In this document: positions 1-11,309 of the stretch, piece after piece
How positions within the stretch are numbered: the first letter of the stretch is position 1
Layout: each line of letters begins with the position of its first letter
Assembly: GCA_027257055.1 (NCBI GenBank)
Contig: JAPVLO010000056.1
Span: forward strand, 930,001 to 994,000
Direction of reading: 5' to 3'
DNA: 64,000 nt
Origin: Cephalopachus bancanus
Lineage: Eukaryota; Chordata; Mammalia; Primates; Tarsiidae
Translations under genes and position numbers: made by a program
The notes under the pieces: generated by a model
Databases searched by the model: none
What the model saw: the letters and a program-made list of their open reading frames with translations, nothing else
Told to the model about the DNA's origin: nothing

Positions 1-1059
1 ATTCTTTAGGTTTGTTTGTTTTGTTTACTAGATGTCTAAGCCATATATTTGTTTGGACTCTATAACACGAAAAAGCAAAAACAATTTGGAACTGAGGCAA
101 TAACTTAGCAGCTGCTTAAAAAAACATACATTTATTTTTTGATGAAAGAGTTCTTATATGATTGGTGGATTTCTGGTAAAGACAAGCAATGATATGTCCA
201 GTTAGTTTTGAGACCATCAATTTCACTCAAGAAAGTGGTTCAGATCACACCTACCCTATCCAGGTGTTTCCAGGACGATGTGAAGCCCAGCAGGAGACCG
301 TTGTCTCTTCAGAGCATTTTACGGACAGCGTTTATCATTTCTGGGATGGAGGTGCATGGAGTCAGCCTGGGCAGCCCACAGGAGGAGGGGGTGGGTGGGA
401 GGTACGCTCTGTTCCTTCTTAGAGCGCCTTTCCCGGACAGCAGGAGGGTGGAAAAACGGCCCCTTCTGGTAAACACAGATGGCCTGGGTACGTCCCTGAG
501 TTTTTACTTTAAAAGGATAAAAAGTGAGGCCGGCCTTCCATTAGAGACATGTGGGAAGCCTTGCTGGCTCAGGGAGCTGGCTGCCCTTGGAGAGAGGAGA
601 GTCCACCTTCTACGGCCTCTCATCTTCCTCACCCTGTCCCACCACCAGCTCCTCCACTCCGTTCCTCCAGCCCTGCCACCCCATTCCTTGCTCTGAACCA
701 GGTTCAATGTACCTCAGTTTCTCCCCGGTCCAGCATCTGTCATCTACTGAGTCTTAGTTTCTTTCTGAGAAACACTGTAACAATGCAGCAATCCTGCAGG
801 GAAGTTCTGGGTCTTCAGTGAGATACCCTGTTCTATGTAAAGTATCAGTCTGTGTCTGCCCAGAGAGTGCTACAAACCTTGGGACTCAGAACTTCTGCTT
901 TTCACCTCCTAAATCAGTTGTATGGAGAGAGGTCTTTCATCCCACCAGACCCCTGAGTCTGCCTCTCCTCTCTCTTCTGTAATTTCATAAGTTTCTAGGG
1001 TATTCTGTATTTCATTTTATCCTCACATTAACCATGCTAGGAAGATCACTGCACTACTT
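1..1059. other. Unique sequence, no gene recognised
   Basis: No repeat family or exon is recognised. Positions 300-700 are GC-richer than the surroundings and stay open in overlapping frames on both strands (for example a 162-codon frame at 208-696). The translations are low-complexity (Pro/Ser/Leu rich) and match no family I know, so they look like by-products of base composition. Confidence 0.6.
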
Positions 1060-1628
1060 ACCTCCTGCTATGTCACAAATTACCCCAAGATGTAGTGGTT
1101 TAAAAGAACAAACATGTATTATAATAGAAACTATGGACTTTGGATGATAATATGTGTCCATGTGGGTTCATCAGTTTCTGAGGGTGAGAGGCTGGGAGGG
1201 GTTTAGCTGGATGGTTCTGGCTCCCGGTTGCTCATGAAGCTGCAGTCAAGCAGTTGACTGGGGCTGCAGTCATGGGGACTGGGCTGTCCACTTCCAAGCT
1301 CAAGCTCACTCAGGGGGCTGGGGTTGGGGCTACTGGCAGGAGGGTTTGGCTTCTCCCAGGTGGACATCATCATGGGGCTGCTCATGACATAGCTGCTGGT
1401 GACCCCCAGAGCCAGTGATGAGAAAGAGACAGAGAGAGAGCCACCAGAGGAAAGCAAGCCACAGTGTCTTCAAATCACCTAATCTTGGAAGTGCTACTGC
1501 ATTATTCCTTCCATATTTTATTGGTCACTCAGACAACCCTGGCACTCCATGGTAGGGGACTCCACAGGGTGTGACTAGCAGGAGGCGGGGATTGTGGTGA
1601 CCATCAGGGAGGGTGGCTGCCCAGATAG
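1060..1628 (-). mobile_element. MaLR-type LTR (MLT1-like), antisense
   Basis: The stretch opens with CTGCTATGTCACAAATTACC, followed by a TTTAAAAGAACAAACAT-like segment, TTAGCTGG, GGCTGCAGTC, CTTCCAAGCTCAAGCTCACTC and later TTTTATTGGTCACT and CAGGAGGCGGGGATTGTGG. This order of landmarks matches the antisense of a widespread mammalian LTR that I place in the MaLR group. It is heavily diverged and both ends are approximate. Confidence 0.55.
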
Positions 1629-2164
1629 CAAATGGCAGTAATGGCCAAAGACCTGTTTGTGCCCTGGACCACAAGCAAGCCAACCACTGGTGTGCAGAAA
1701 CGAAAAGACTCAATGCTTGGCAATGTGCTCAACAGATATTCGGTGAGTGAATAGCATATTGATTTTCCTAGATAGCTCTCAGGTTTTTGCCACTAAAACC
1801 TTCAGCATTGTCTAATGGGTTAAGTACAGATTCTGACTCAGGCATTTATGATCCTTCCCAGTGTGGCCTTTGCGTCAATTTCAGCTTCCAAACTCAAGCC
1901 TTTGCTCATGTCAGAGTTTCTGCCTGGGCTTTCCTTAAAGTTTTGAAATACAGCTCTTCTTTAAGGCCCAGTTAATTAGCACTGCCCTTTTTGGTGCCCA
2001 CGTCTCTTTGCACTCAGTAATATCCTCCAGGGGTCCCTGAGGGTGGTTACTTGCTCGCTCAGGCATTCTACTGACCTTACTGAGGTTATGGTTGGCACTC
2101 ACCAACTGGAAGTTTTCTGCAGAGATTCTCAGTGTGTTTCTGACTCTGTCTTACAGGGTTTTGT
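1629..2164. other. Unique sequence with a probable L2 fragment (1840-2015)
   Basis: Positions 1840-2015 have the L2-like run of CCTTTGCTCATG, TTTCTGCCTGGGCTTTCC, CTTTAAGGCCCAG and TTTTTGGTGCCCACGTCTC on the plus strand. The rest of the interval is not recognised. Confidence 0.4.
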
Positions 2165-2892
2165 CCAATGTAGCTTTTTTTTCCTTTTCTTTTTAATTTA
2201 AATACGTGGGGTACAATTCAGAGTTAGGTATACAAATGTTCATGATACAAGTGTTGATTATCCTCATTGATGAGGTATGCCCCTCACTCCTGGCAGTTTC
2301 CCACTATTGCCAATTCCACCCCCGCCTTCCCTTGGCAGTTTCTCACTATTACCAATTCCTTTCTTTTTTTTTTTGAGTTGGAGTCTGTCACCCAGACCGC
2401 TCCCAGCCACCGCAGCCTCTACCTGCTGGGCTCCGGCGATCCTGTCGCCTCAGCCTTCCGAGTAGCCAGAATTACAGGCATGCGCTACCAAGCCCAGCTG
2501 ATTTTTAAAAATTTATTGTAGAGATGAGGTCTCGCTGCCCAGGCGGGTCTCGAACCCGCAGGCTCAGGCAATCCACTCACCTCAGCCACCCAAAGGCGCG
2601 GGATTACAGGCTGAGCCACCGAGCCCGGCACCAATTCCTTTCTTATAGTATTACAATAGGTCACTCATGAGTGAGAACATGTGATACTCGGTTCTTTGTT
2701 TCTGTGATAGATCACTCAGTATTATAGCCTCTAAGTCCATCCAAGTTGCTGCAAAGTTCATAATTTTGTCCTTCTTTATGGCTGCGCAATATTCCATTGT
2801 GTATATATACCACATTTTAAAAAACCAGTCCTCTTTTGATGGGCAGCATGATTAGATCCATTTTTTTTTTTTTTTGCTCCATTGTAGCTTTT
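2165..2892 (-). mobile_element. 5'-truncated L1 (3' end), antisense, with target-site duplication; split by an Alu
   Basis: This is the 3' UTR and last part of ORF2 of a LINE-1 on the minus strand: an oligo-T tract, then TGGGGTACAATTC, GATGAGGTATGCCCCTCAC, AGTGAGAACATGTG and ATTCCATTGTGTATATATAC. A direct repeat CCAWTGTAGCTTTT flanks it at 2165-2178 and 2879-2892 and is the target-site duplication, so the L1 body is 2179-2878. The Alu at 2366-2629 is a later insertion. A T run at 2861-2875 sits between the truncated L1 5' end and the right duplication. There is no coding capacity. Confidence 0.85.
2366..2629 (-). mobile_element. Strepsirrhine-type Alu, antisense, inserted in L1
   Basis: The element starts with oligo-T then TTGAGTTGGAGTCTGTC and ends at GAGCCACCGAGCCCGGC. 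An exact 15-bp duplication ACCAATTCCTTTCTT flanks it (2351-2365 and 2630-2644). It retains several CpGs (GGCGCGGG, CTCCGGCGAT), implying youth. Relative to the copy at 24350 it lacks about 20 bp near its 3' end, around 2385-2400. It inserted into L1 sequence, so it postdates that L1. Confidence 0.92.
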
Positions 2893-3535
2893 CTTGTGCT
2901 TCCAGAGGACAAAGACCATTTTAATCGTGAACACCCTTATAAAGTACTTTGCATAAAACAGTGACTGCCCATTCTCTTGGAATAAGTTAATCACAAATTG
3001 TCTCCCTCCCACCATTTCCTGGGTGACATGCCAGGCAGAATTTATTCAGATGCAGCCTTCCTACACTGGTAGAACGAACATTTTTTGCTCTATAAGTGAA
3101 TTATTCATATAAACATCAGAGTTGAAGGCTTTCTATACAGACTTAGTGATGTATTTGTCCAAGTATCTACTCTGCACAGCAGTCAAGAAAATGTTCTATG
3201 TTAGGAGCCGCATATTTTATGATACCAAGGTAGAAACAAATAGAGCCTTGAAACAGAAAAGTTTAATGAGTTTTAAAAATCAGACAGTCTTGGATTCCAA
3301 TTTCAAATGCAACTCTTTCTAGCTGATCTTAGTGGTCAAACCACTCATTACCATTTTGCCAGAGATAACACTGAGGTTTGGAGAGAAATACACATCAGCA
3401 CAGAATCTACATATAGTCAGAACACAATATTAATGTATGTGCACGCATATATATAACTTGACTGCCTCTGGACTTCAGTTTCTGCTTTTATAAATAGAAA
3501 TTATATGTAGCATATCTTATACACATTCACCACTT
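2893..3535. other. Unique AT-rich sequence
   Basis: Nothing recognised. The open frames are short (up to 66 codons) and show no family features. Confidence 0.6.
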
Positions 3536-3539
3536 TACA

Positions 3540-3645
3540 CGCTAAGCCTCAGTTTGCTCATCTGTAAAATGAAGATTATTATCTTTGCGCTTGTCCATCT
3601 CATTTGGTCCTCATAGCTCTGTGAGATGAAGTAAGTGAAACTTGT
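3540..3645 (+). mobile_element. MIR fragment
   Basis: AAGCCTCAGTTTGCTCATC followed by TGTAAAATGAAGATTATTAT is the conserved 3' half of MIR, and CTCATAGCTCTGTGAGATGA continues the consensus. Confidence 0.8.
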
Positions 3646-3699
3646 GGCGCACGTTCCTCTGTGATAATACCCAACATTAGTAGCCTCTGATCATATAGA

Positions 3700-3945
3700 A
3701 AGAACACGGGCTCTGAGTTCTGAAAGTCCTGGGTTCAAATCATGACTGCCACTTACTAATAGTGGGGGATAGTAGCTGGTCAATTCAGCTGGTCATTTTG
3801 GTCAATTCCAGAATGTCTTTGCCACTCGGTTTCCTCCTCTGTAAAATGGGGATCCCTCTATTGCAGGATGACCATAAGGATTAAATGGGATGCTATCTGG
3901 AAGAGTACAGGCTCTGAGTTCTGAAAGTCCTGGGTTCAAATCATA
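3700..3945 (+). mobile_element. MIR with a second partial MIR copy sharing an exact 35-bp duplication
   Basis: The segment at 3700-3900 is a plus-strand MIR: GGGCTCTGAGTT, CCTGGGTTCAAATCATGACT, TGCCACTTAC, TCCTCTGTAAAATGGGGAT, AAGGATTAAATG. A second piece at 3910-3944 repeats 3709-3743 exactly for 35 bases. Independent old MIR copies should not be identical over that length, so a secondary duplication or gene conversion is inferred. Confidence 0.75.
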
Positions 3946-4640
3946 CGGCCATGGCAGTATCTTTTCATTCACTGGCGTGCCCCCTTAGATGTCAGTGTTT
4001 TGTCAGTACCTGAGAGGATATGTGAGATGTGTGAGAGTTTTCCCTACAGATAAGCATACTTGTTTCTTGTCCAACAAGAATGCGAATGGCTCTGCCTTGA
4101 CAAAATGACAGATGATGGGAGGGAAGGTAGCGTTTGGATGCTTAGATGTCTGTTCTTGCAGATGTCACAATATCGTCAAGAACCATATTCATTCCCTGAC
4201 ATGATCTTCCTGGAAAAGAGAAACAGAAAAGCCTTATTTATGGTTTCAGTTCTCATTTCAGGGAGGAACAGTGGGTTCTTTCTCCAGTTTTTCTGTCCTT
4301 CCTGGGGAGGAGCCCAGGGACATATTTCACAGCTCTGTCAACTGCTTTCCTTCAAATTCAGATTTCAGCCTTGAGCAAAAATGAATCACTACCTATACAG
4401 TGAAGACCATTATCCACTTTGCAATATAACTCCTCTTCAAAGAAGGACTCGTTCATCTATCAAGTGTTTAGCACCCACTACACACCAGGTGCTATTTAGG
4501 CAGCTTGGGGAGATAGATCAGGGTATAGAGAGGCAACTAGCGCAGAGGGGTGTGGTGGGAAGAGCCCTGGGTCTTGTGCTGAGAAACCCCAGTTCACCTC
4601 TTGGCCTGAACTCACTTTCTGTGCAACCTCTTTGAATCCT
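3946..4640. other. Unique sequence with a weak old-repeat trace near 4460-4520
   Basis: Unrecognised apart from CAAGTGTTTAGCACCCACTA and ACACCAGGTGCTATTTAGGC, which resemble an ancient interspersed repeat. The frame at 4060-4374 (104 codons) shows no family features. Confidence 0.45.
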
Positions 4641-4644
4641 GTTT

Positions 4645-4815
4645 CATAGGACTGTTTGGAGCTTTGTGGGAGGGTGGCTCGATGTCCCAGGTTCAGATAG
4701 ACTTGGGATAGAATCCCAGCTATGCCATTTACAATCATGTGGCCTTTGGCAAGTTGCCTCCCTTCTTTGAGCCTCAGTTTCTTCATCTGCAAGGTAGAAG
4801 TAATCAGGCATCCCT
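4645..4815 (+). mobile_element. MIR
   Basis: The MIR landmarks appear in order: CCCAGGTTCAGATAG, GAATCCCAGCTATGCCATTT, CTTTGGCAAGTTGCC, GAGCCTCAGTTTCTTCATCT. Confidence 0.85.
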
Positions 4816-6434
4816 TGGAAGACGGTTGGGATGGTTGAGAGCTAAGAGTGGCAAGTGAAAGAACTGTATGAAGTTTAAGGCAGGGAGAAGATTTTTTCCG
4901 GGCCAAATTGGAATCTTTTCTGATCCTCCTAGCTCTTCTTAAGGTTAATTCTTTCCCTTATTTCCTAATTAGACCTGCCTGGAGTAGCCTGCAAGAGGAC
5001 TAGAATCTTTATACTTGTTCTTTCCATTACTCCGTGAAACAGATCCTTGGTAGCTGAAACCTAAAATGAAAACAAAGTGACTTATCAAGGTCACTTTTGC
5101 CTGCTTGCCCTTGTCATTGGTCTGCCTTCCTCTTGGGGGTGGACCCCTCGACTTTGCCCTGCCTGTGTAGGCCTGTGCTTTGTTTGACTCAGGAGACCAC
5201 TGTCTGTCCTCTTCCAGTTCTTGCCATCAGGTCATTCCAGTGAAAGCACATCTCTCAGGGGCGTTGTCTCCAGATGGGGCCAGAGTTTCCATTCTTTGGC
5301 TCACCCTGTGCATGCAAATACATTTACCGAATCCTGGCATTCTGAGCTGTGGGTAGTCTGGGGCCCAGTGGCCTTTCTGGGCGGGGTACTGTGAGTCAAG
5401 AGTGGAAAGTCTGAGTCTCTGGTGTCCTGGATCTAAGTGTCCCCATCCCTCTGCCCTTAGAGAGAGCAGAGGAATCTCTAAGGTCCTGCAAAGGTTTTTC
5501 CCAGGGCAAGATATGGCAGGGCACTTCAGTGGAGCCCAAAATCTGCCCTGGCGTCTGGCTGGTGGCAGAACAAAGAGCATGGTGATCCTTCTAGAACTCT
5601 ACTGGCTAGATTTCTTGTGGGGCCATGGAAGAAGGAAGGGGTCAATGAGTGGCTGAGAGCCTAACAGAGGGGCCAAATATGTTGGGAAGGGTGAAGGTAT
5701 CGTGTGGCATCTATGTCCCTACTGCCTGGGAAACTGGGGTATGAGAGGGAGATGATAGATATTCACAAAGTCTGAAGGTAAGACTTGATTTACCGATGCA
5801 ACAGGCAGGGGCATTACTTGTCTTTAACCTCCAGATATCATGAGCTTTCACGGCACTAATTTTATAGAGCCATGATGTCAGCTTTTCAGATCTGACACCT
5901 ATTTGGAAGATTGGTCCAAGCACTTTTCTATAAAGCCTTGGCTTCTCCATTTACAAAATAGAGTTGGTGATAATTCTCACTTCAGATCTTGGGTGCAGAA
6001 GTCAAGTTGGATGTCAAAATGTGAAATTCTTCAAAAACTCTAAACCTTGGGTAATCTTTGGAAACCTAGAAGGAATACAACTAGCTTGTGAACAGCCTAA
6101 GGGAAAGGGGGTGATGAGGCTGTCATACCTGTGTTGACCAGGATCATGTATGGCTCTTTGAATGGTCCCTCCCATAGGTGTCCCCTGTGATTCTGGTGAG
6201 CAGAGGCCCTACTGTGTGACACTCATTAGGATGGTGGATTTTGAGCCTGTTAGTGACAGCGGGGTCATCACAAACCTAGAAAGGCTCTTCCTTCCTATGA
6301 AGGGAGATTGGTTCCAGAATCTGGCCAAGCTTGGGCCAGTTGGAGCTCTGAAATTATCTCCCCAGTGTTTTAGAAATACTTGGGGAGGAAGAGGAAAACG
6401 ATAACCTCTTTCCACACAGCCCTCATGCTCCTTT
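4816..6434. other. Unique sequence
   Basis: No gene, RNA or repeat is recognised with confidence. GCTTCTCCATTTACAAAATAG near 5940 may be the end of a MIR. The small open frames here (up to 117 codons) show no family signature. Confidence 0.5.
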
Positions 6435-6560
6435 TGAAAACAGAGGTTTGACTCCATAGAATCATAGAATTTTGGACCTTAGTGGACAACTCTGAGTTCA
6501 TTGAACCCAGTCTTTCCATGATTCAGTAAAGGAAACCTAGATCCGGGGTGGGGCATGCCT
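6435..6560 (+). mobile_element. Possible L3/CR1-type LINE 3' fragment
   Basis: AGAATCATAGAATTTTGGAC, then CCTTAGTGGACAACTCTGAG and a CAGTAAAGGAAAC-like segment, recalls the repetitive AATCATAGAAT 3' end of CR1/L3 LINEs in old mammalian DNA. Short and diverged. Confidence 0.4.
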
Positions 6561-7470
6561 GAGGTTGTACAGACTTGTCATGTTGGGAGACAACTTGTTT
6601 CCTGCTTCGTTGAGGAGATCCTGCAGCCTGTTAAGAAATGGGCCCATACTCTCACCCTTAGGAGAACATTTCCAGGCATATAGGATTCCTTGGGACTTAT
6701 ATACCAAGTTTCTTAGGAAGAAAGAGCAGTGAGCTATCTGTGGCCTCAAGCTTCCTGATAGCCTGAGTCTGGGGTCCACCTTGGGCCCTGCTGCCACTCT
6801 CCCCCGCTCATAATTATCTCCTGCCACTGGGGCTTGGACTAAGGTGAAGCAACAAAGAAAGAAAGGTGACTCGGCTGGCGATGACGTGGCCTTGAGAGGA
6901 ACCGACTAAATTTTCACCCTAGGCCCTCTGTTTTCCTCACTCTAATGCCAACCTTGACCTCTCCTGGCTATTCCTCAAACAGGCCATGCCTTCTCCCAAC
7001 TCAAGGCCTTTGTCTTTGCTGTTCCTTTTTGCCTAGAATATTCTGCTCCTGAGAGCCACCTGGCCTCTCTCACTGACCTCTGTCTGGGCTCTAAGATGGC
7101 CTGGGGAGGGAGGCGCTTCCCTGAGGTACAGCCGCTGCACCCTTATTATCTCTCACTCCAGCACTCAACAACTCCTAACACATTTGTTTGATTCTCATCC
7201 CTACCTTCCACGTGTGTGAATGATGGCCCAGCACTCAGCAAACAATGTGTTGGCCCTCAGCACATACTGGTTGACTGAAGGACTGAAAAGGTGAATGAGA
7301 GTGGCCTTTCTTGTATCCTCCTTCAAGATGTGACTTTTCATTTCAGGGAGTCACTCTAGCTGACTCTTTGGTTTCACTATCTCAATAAGAATCCCCCCCC
7401 AAATATTCAGCCTTAAAGTGCTTTGATTCATCAAACTTATAACACACTTAAAGCTCTTTAAAAACCTTTA
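6561..7470. other. Unique sequence with a probable L2 (6990-7290)
   Basis: AAGGCCTTTGTCTTTGCTGT, TTTGCCTAGAATATTCTGC, GAGGCGCTTCCCTGAG and the tail CAGCACATACTGGTTGACTG follow L2 order on the plus strand. The flanking sequence is unrecognised. A run of nine C lies at about 7392-7400. Confidence 0.5.
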
Positions 7471-7766
7471 GGCCAGGCTCAGTGGCTCAGCCTATCATCC
7501 CAGCACTTTGGGAGGCCAAGGTGAGTGAATTACCTGAGCCCGCGGGTTCGACACCACCCCGGGCAACTTGGCAAGACTTCATCTCTACAATAAATCAAAA
7601 ATTAGCCGGGCGTGGTAGCATGCACCTGTACTTCCGGCTACTTGGAAGGCTGAGGAGGAAGGATCACTGGAGCCAAGGAGGTCGATGCTGGGGTGGCCAT
7701 GAGCGTGCCAATGCATTCCAGCCTGAGCGATGGAGTGAGACTCCAACTCAAAAAACACCTTTAATT
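7471..7766 (+). mobile_element. Strepsirrhine-type Alu
   Basis: It begins GGCCAGGCTCAGTGGCTCAG, contains CTACAATAAATCAAAAATTA between the arms and ends GAGTGAGACTCCAACTC. An imperfect duplication around AAAACCTTTA precedes it and recurs as ACACCTTTAA after it. The A tail is very short. Confidence 0.92.
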
Positions 7767-8536
7767 TCGTCTATCTTTTCTATTAAAAAAATTCCCACAG
7801 TCCCATAGCCCACCACCCGGAGGCAGAATGCTTACTGAGGTTGTATTTTACCCTTGTCTGTTATGATCACAGTGTGATGGTTCGAAGTGGTAGCTGGTGT
7901 CTTGCAGTGGAAGTGCTTCCCTCCAGCCCCACCCAGGGATGCTCTGGCACAACAGGTAGTCTTTTTCTCCCCCTCCTCACTCAGAAACCGCCATGACCCC
8001 CTTTGCTGTAGAGCAAGGTCTGATCTCCTCCACTGGACACTTGGAGTTCCATATCAGGTCCAGCTCCTTCCCAGTCCTTCCCTCCACTTGCATCCCAGGA
8101 AACCTTTGCTCCAGCCAGACTTGCCTCCTCATTATCCTTCCAGTATCTGTCTGCAGTTCTCTCCCTCAGAAACCTCATTATTTCCACAGCTTAACACCCC
8201 CTCTACCTGATTCTTTGTTTCCAGGCCTCAGCTCGAATTTCAAATTGCCAGTTGGCATCTCTCTCTGTGAGCCCTTGCCAGCAACTCAAAATCAACAGGG
8301 CTAGAGCCTGCCTTTATTTTCTCTCCTTTAATTGTCCTCCCCCCACCACCATTTCTATGGGAACCCCACCATTCTCCCAGACACCCAAGTTGGAAATCTG
8401 AGTCTGATTAATTTTTTTTTTCTTCTGCCACCTATGCTAGTGAGTCACCACATTCTATCAATTCACCCCAGTGGTAGCTGTTGGTATTGACTAATCACTG
8501 ATCCATTATGTGTCAGGCAGCTTTGATTAAACAGAG
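7767..8536. other. Unique sequence with a possible L2 (about 7960-8330)
   Basis: A pyrimidine-rich stretch with TCATCCCAGGAAACC-like and CACTTGCATCCC-type segments and TTTCCTTTAATTGTCC may be a diverged L2. This is a weak call. Confidence 0.35.
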
Positions 8537-8713
8537 TCCTCAATGTTGTTGATAGGTTCTTGGAAACTGGGTCTTTAAGCAAAACAAAGTATAACAAAAC
8601 CAATTTTGTTTTTCTCATCAAGGCTATAATTAAATGACGTTGCATAAAAGATGTTATTTGAGTACCTGTTATATATCATTTTCCAAGAACCTATTGACGG
8701 TGTTAAGTGAGGA
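8537..8713. mobile_element. Short DNA-transposon fossil with about 35-bp terminal inverted repeats
   Basis: The left end TCCTCAATGTTG-TTGATAGGTTCTTGGAAA (8537-8566) is the inverted complement, with a few changes, of the right end (8679-8713), whose complement reads TCCTCACTTAACACCG then TCAATAGGTTCTTGGAAA. Between them lies CTTTAAGCAAAACAAAGTAT and AACAAAACCAATTTTG, which I associate with an old Tc1/mariner-superfamily (Tigger/MER-like) element. No transposase remains. Confidence 0.6.
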
Positions 8714-10208
8714 TTTAGTGTGTTGCCTACCATCTCCAAAATCTGCATGTTACTTGGGGTACAGATGCCACATTGGAATCCAGGCATTCAGTGGCCTAAG
8801 TAAAGGACATACCTGTTCTGCTTTTCTGTGGTAGTCCAGAGGTAATGGTCCAGGAGGGCAGGACTCTTGTCCTTTGAGGGCAGCCAGGAATCCAGACATG
8901 CAGGTCAGTCTGTCATCTGCATCGTGTGACTTTGCGACTGCTTCAGCTGTTTCCATTTCCCAATCCACAGAAAGAGTTAAAGAGAGAGGACCCACGGCAA
9001 ATGACTGAGCCTGTCTTTGGGAGCGACCTGAAGGTTGCACATGACATTTTCTTATGTGTCCCCCTGATCTCAACTTAGGTTTCGTGGTCACATCTAGCTG
9101 AAAACAAAGCTGGACAATGAAACTTCAGGCCTCATGCATGTGCCCAAATGGTGATGGGATTCTGCCATCAAAAGGACGAAAAGGAGAATGGATACTGGTG
9201 AGTATTGCTACCTTCCTTTTAAAGATGATGAAACTGAGGCTGAAATAGAGAACTGAAGGGACTTGCCCCAAGGTCCCAGACCAGGTCAGAGCAGGCTCCC
9301 AGGTCTGCCTAACTGGAAGATGGGCCTACAGTGTCTCTCAATAAATAGCACAGGTGACATCAAAACCGCGAGAGAGAGAGAGCACCATGAATCTGAATCG
9401 TCCAAGTGGATTTCATAATAGAAGGGCTTGGAGGAAGGAAAGAATGAGGTCTGGTTAGGGAGAAAAGAAGAGACCAATGCAATGACTATATCTTAGCAGG
9501 TGAGTCTGTCAACCATCTTTTTAGTCACTTCAACTTAAATCAATGAACACCGTTTGAGTATCTCATCTGTGAAAGATTGACTGTGGGGGAGGGTACAATG
9601 ATAAAGTATGAACAGAATCCAGTTAACAATTCTTCCGTGTCCACGTGGCTTTCGGGCTACACCCCAGGTTCCTTAAACCAGCCACGGGCCCTCCAGGACT
9701 TGGCCCCTGCCCCTGCCCCTGCCCCTGTCTCGAGCCTTCTCTCTCCCTGCTCCGTCTATCACACTGATTTGCGGTTGCTGGCCTGGGAACCTCCCGGCCT
9801 GTGCACATACCTGGAGCGATCTGTCTCCACCACTTCCAGTTAACAGCTATTTGTCACTTCCTGTCAATTCAGAGGGTGTCCTCTACAGGACGGCCTCCCC
9901 GAACCCTTTCCTTTCTGCTCGCAGGTGCTGCCTTCCCAATCATAGCACTTAGAAAGCTATTATGCATAAGACATTTGTCAGCTCGGTTCTTCCACGAGCA
10001 TATGCACTCCATGAAGATGGCCCACAGCTTTCACCTCAATGCTCCCAGCACAGAGCACAGAACAAGAGACAAAAAATACGAGTCTCTTCTTAAGACTGTG
10101 AATTCCTGGACGGTTGGCCCATGATAGTTTTATCTATTCTTCATTTCATTCGATAAACACAAAAATAACTCTTATACTCTGTAGATTAGACTCGATGCTT
10201 CGGCTGGG
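8714..10208. other. Mostly unique, with an antisense MIR (9190-9310) and L2 pieces (9650-10060)
   Basis: GATGATGAAACTGAGGCTGA and GACTTGCCCCAAGGTCCCAG mark an antisense MIR. Positions 9650-10060 carry L2-like landmarks: CTATTTGTCACTTCCTGTCA, CCTTCCCAATCATAGCACTT, CCATGAAGATGGCC and CCCAGCACAGAGCACAG. A small CCTGCC repeat (three to four units) lies at 9705-9727. Confidence 0.5.
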
Positions 10209-10590
10209 TGTATTAGTTTGCTGGTCTGCCTTAACAAAGTACCACAGACCAGGAGAGACTTAAACAACAGACATTTATGTTCTCACAATTCTGGAGGCTG
10301 GAAGTCCGAGATCAAGGTGTCCGCAAGGTTGTTTCTTCTAAAACCTTGCTCGTTGGCTTGTAGGTAACTGTCTTCTCCCTGTCTTCAAATAGCTCCTCAG
10401 CTGTAAGTGTCTATGTCCTGTTCTCTTTGTATAAGATCACCAGAAGTTTTGGATAAGGGCCCTCCAGAATGATCTCATTTTACATTAATTACCTCTTTAA
10501 AGAACCTATCTCCAAATACAGTCACATTTTGAGGTCCTGAGGGTTAGGTCTTCAACATATGAATAAGGGGAGGGAACACAATTTAGCCAG
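10209..10590 (-). mobile_element. MLT1-like MaLR LTR, antisense
   Basis: It opens TGTATTAGTTTGCTGG, then ACAAAGTACCACAGACCAGG, TCTCACAATTCTGGAGGCTG, GAAGTCCGAGATCAAGGTGT, CTATCTCCAAATACAGTCAC, TTGAGGTCCTGAGGGTTAGG and TTCAACATATGAATAAGGGG. This is the full antisense order of an MLT1-type solo LTR, without internal retroviral sequence. Confidence 0.85.
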
Positions 10591-10620
10591 AATACTAATA
10601 CTGGCTAGAATACTAATACT
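10585..10620. repeat. Two-copy 18-bp tandem repeat
   Basis: Units AGCCAGAATACTAATACT (10585-10602) and GGCTAGAATACTAATACT (10603-10620) adjoin directly at the outer edge of the MLT1-like LTR. Confidence 0.8.
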
Positions 10621-11305
10621 AGCATAAATTGTTGAGGGGCAGAGAAGAGGGATAAGAATAGATTCTGGCCAGGAATGGGAGGTGAATGTTCATGGGGAAT
10701 GTTTGCAGCACTCTTCAGGACTGTGAGCTCCTCAAGAGAAAGACTGTGGCTCATTCCTCTCTGTATTCCTCATACCCAGAGTGGGGTATGGTTTGCAGAA
10801 GGTGCTCATAAGACAGCACTGAATAAACAAACGCGTGAGCCAATGAATGAAGTAGCATTTGGTCCAACGATGCTGCTATTTGGATGGCATCACTGCCAGC
10901 AGGATCACAGCTCTCTCTGTTTTTTTGGGCTTTCTTCTCCCCTGCAAGGTCAGAGAGCAAGGTCCACGTTTCTCATTTGCCTCCAACAATGGCCATCAGG
11001 ATCAAAACTTTCCAACCCAATTAAACATTTGGGTGGTTGGGACCCACCCAAGGAAAACAAGTGTGTGCTCCATCAAATCTTTTATTTGGAAAATGCTTTT
11101 CAGCTGAGAGACCCGGGCCCCTTTTCATGCCTGGCTCTTGGATGCTGTTGTTACAAGCCAGAGTGCAAATTTAGGAAAATAGAATAACCTAGATATAAAC
11201 ATGGTAATCCCTCAAATCTGTTAAATTCTTTACAGTTTTTATAGAAGGCTTTTACTTCCATTATTTGATTTGACCCTCACAACAATTCTCTGCAGTAGGT
11301 ACTAG
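10621..11305. other. Unique sequence with an L2 3' end (10700-10840)
   Basis: GGACTGTGAGCTCCTCAAGA, TGTGGCTCATTCCTCTCTGT and AAGACAGCACTGAATAAACA is the typical L2 3' end on the plus strand. A 170-codon frame (10675-11187) runs through this L2 and beyond. Its translation matches no family I recognise, and I do not call it a gene. Confidence 0.6.
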
Positions 11306-11309
11306 ACAG

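Noticed and set aside
208..696. 162-codon plus-strand frame
   Set aside because: It overlaps other frames on both strands in a GC-richer patch, with no domain, splice context or family similarity.
10675..11187. 170-codon plus-strand frame
   Set aside because: It runs through an L2 3' end and has no recognisable protein features.
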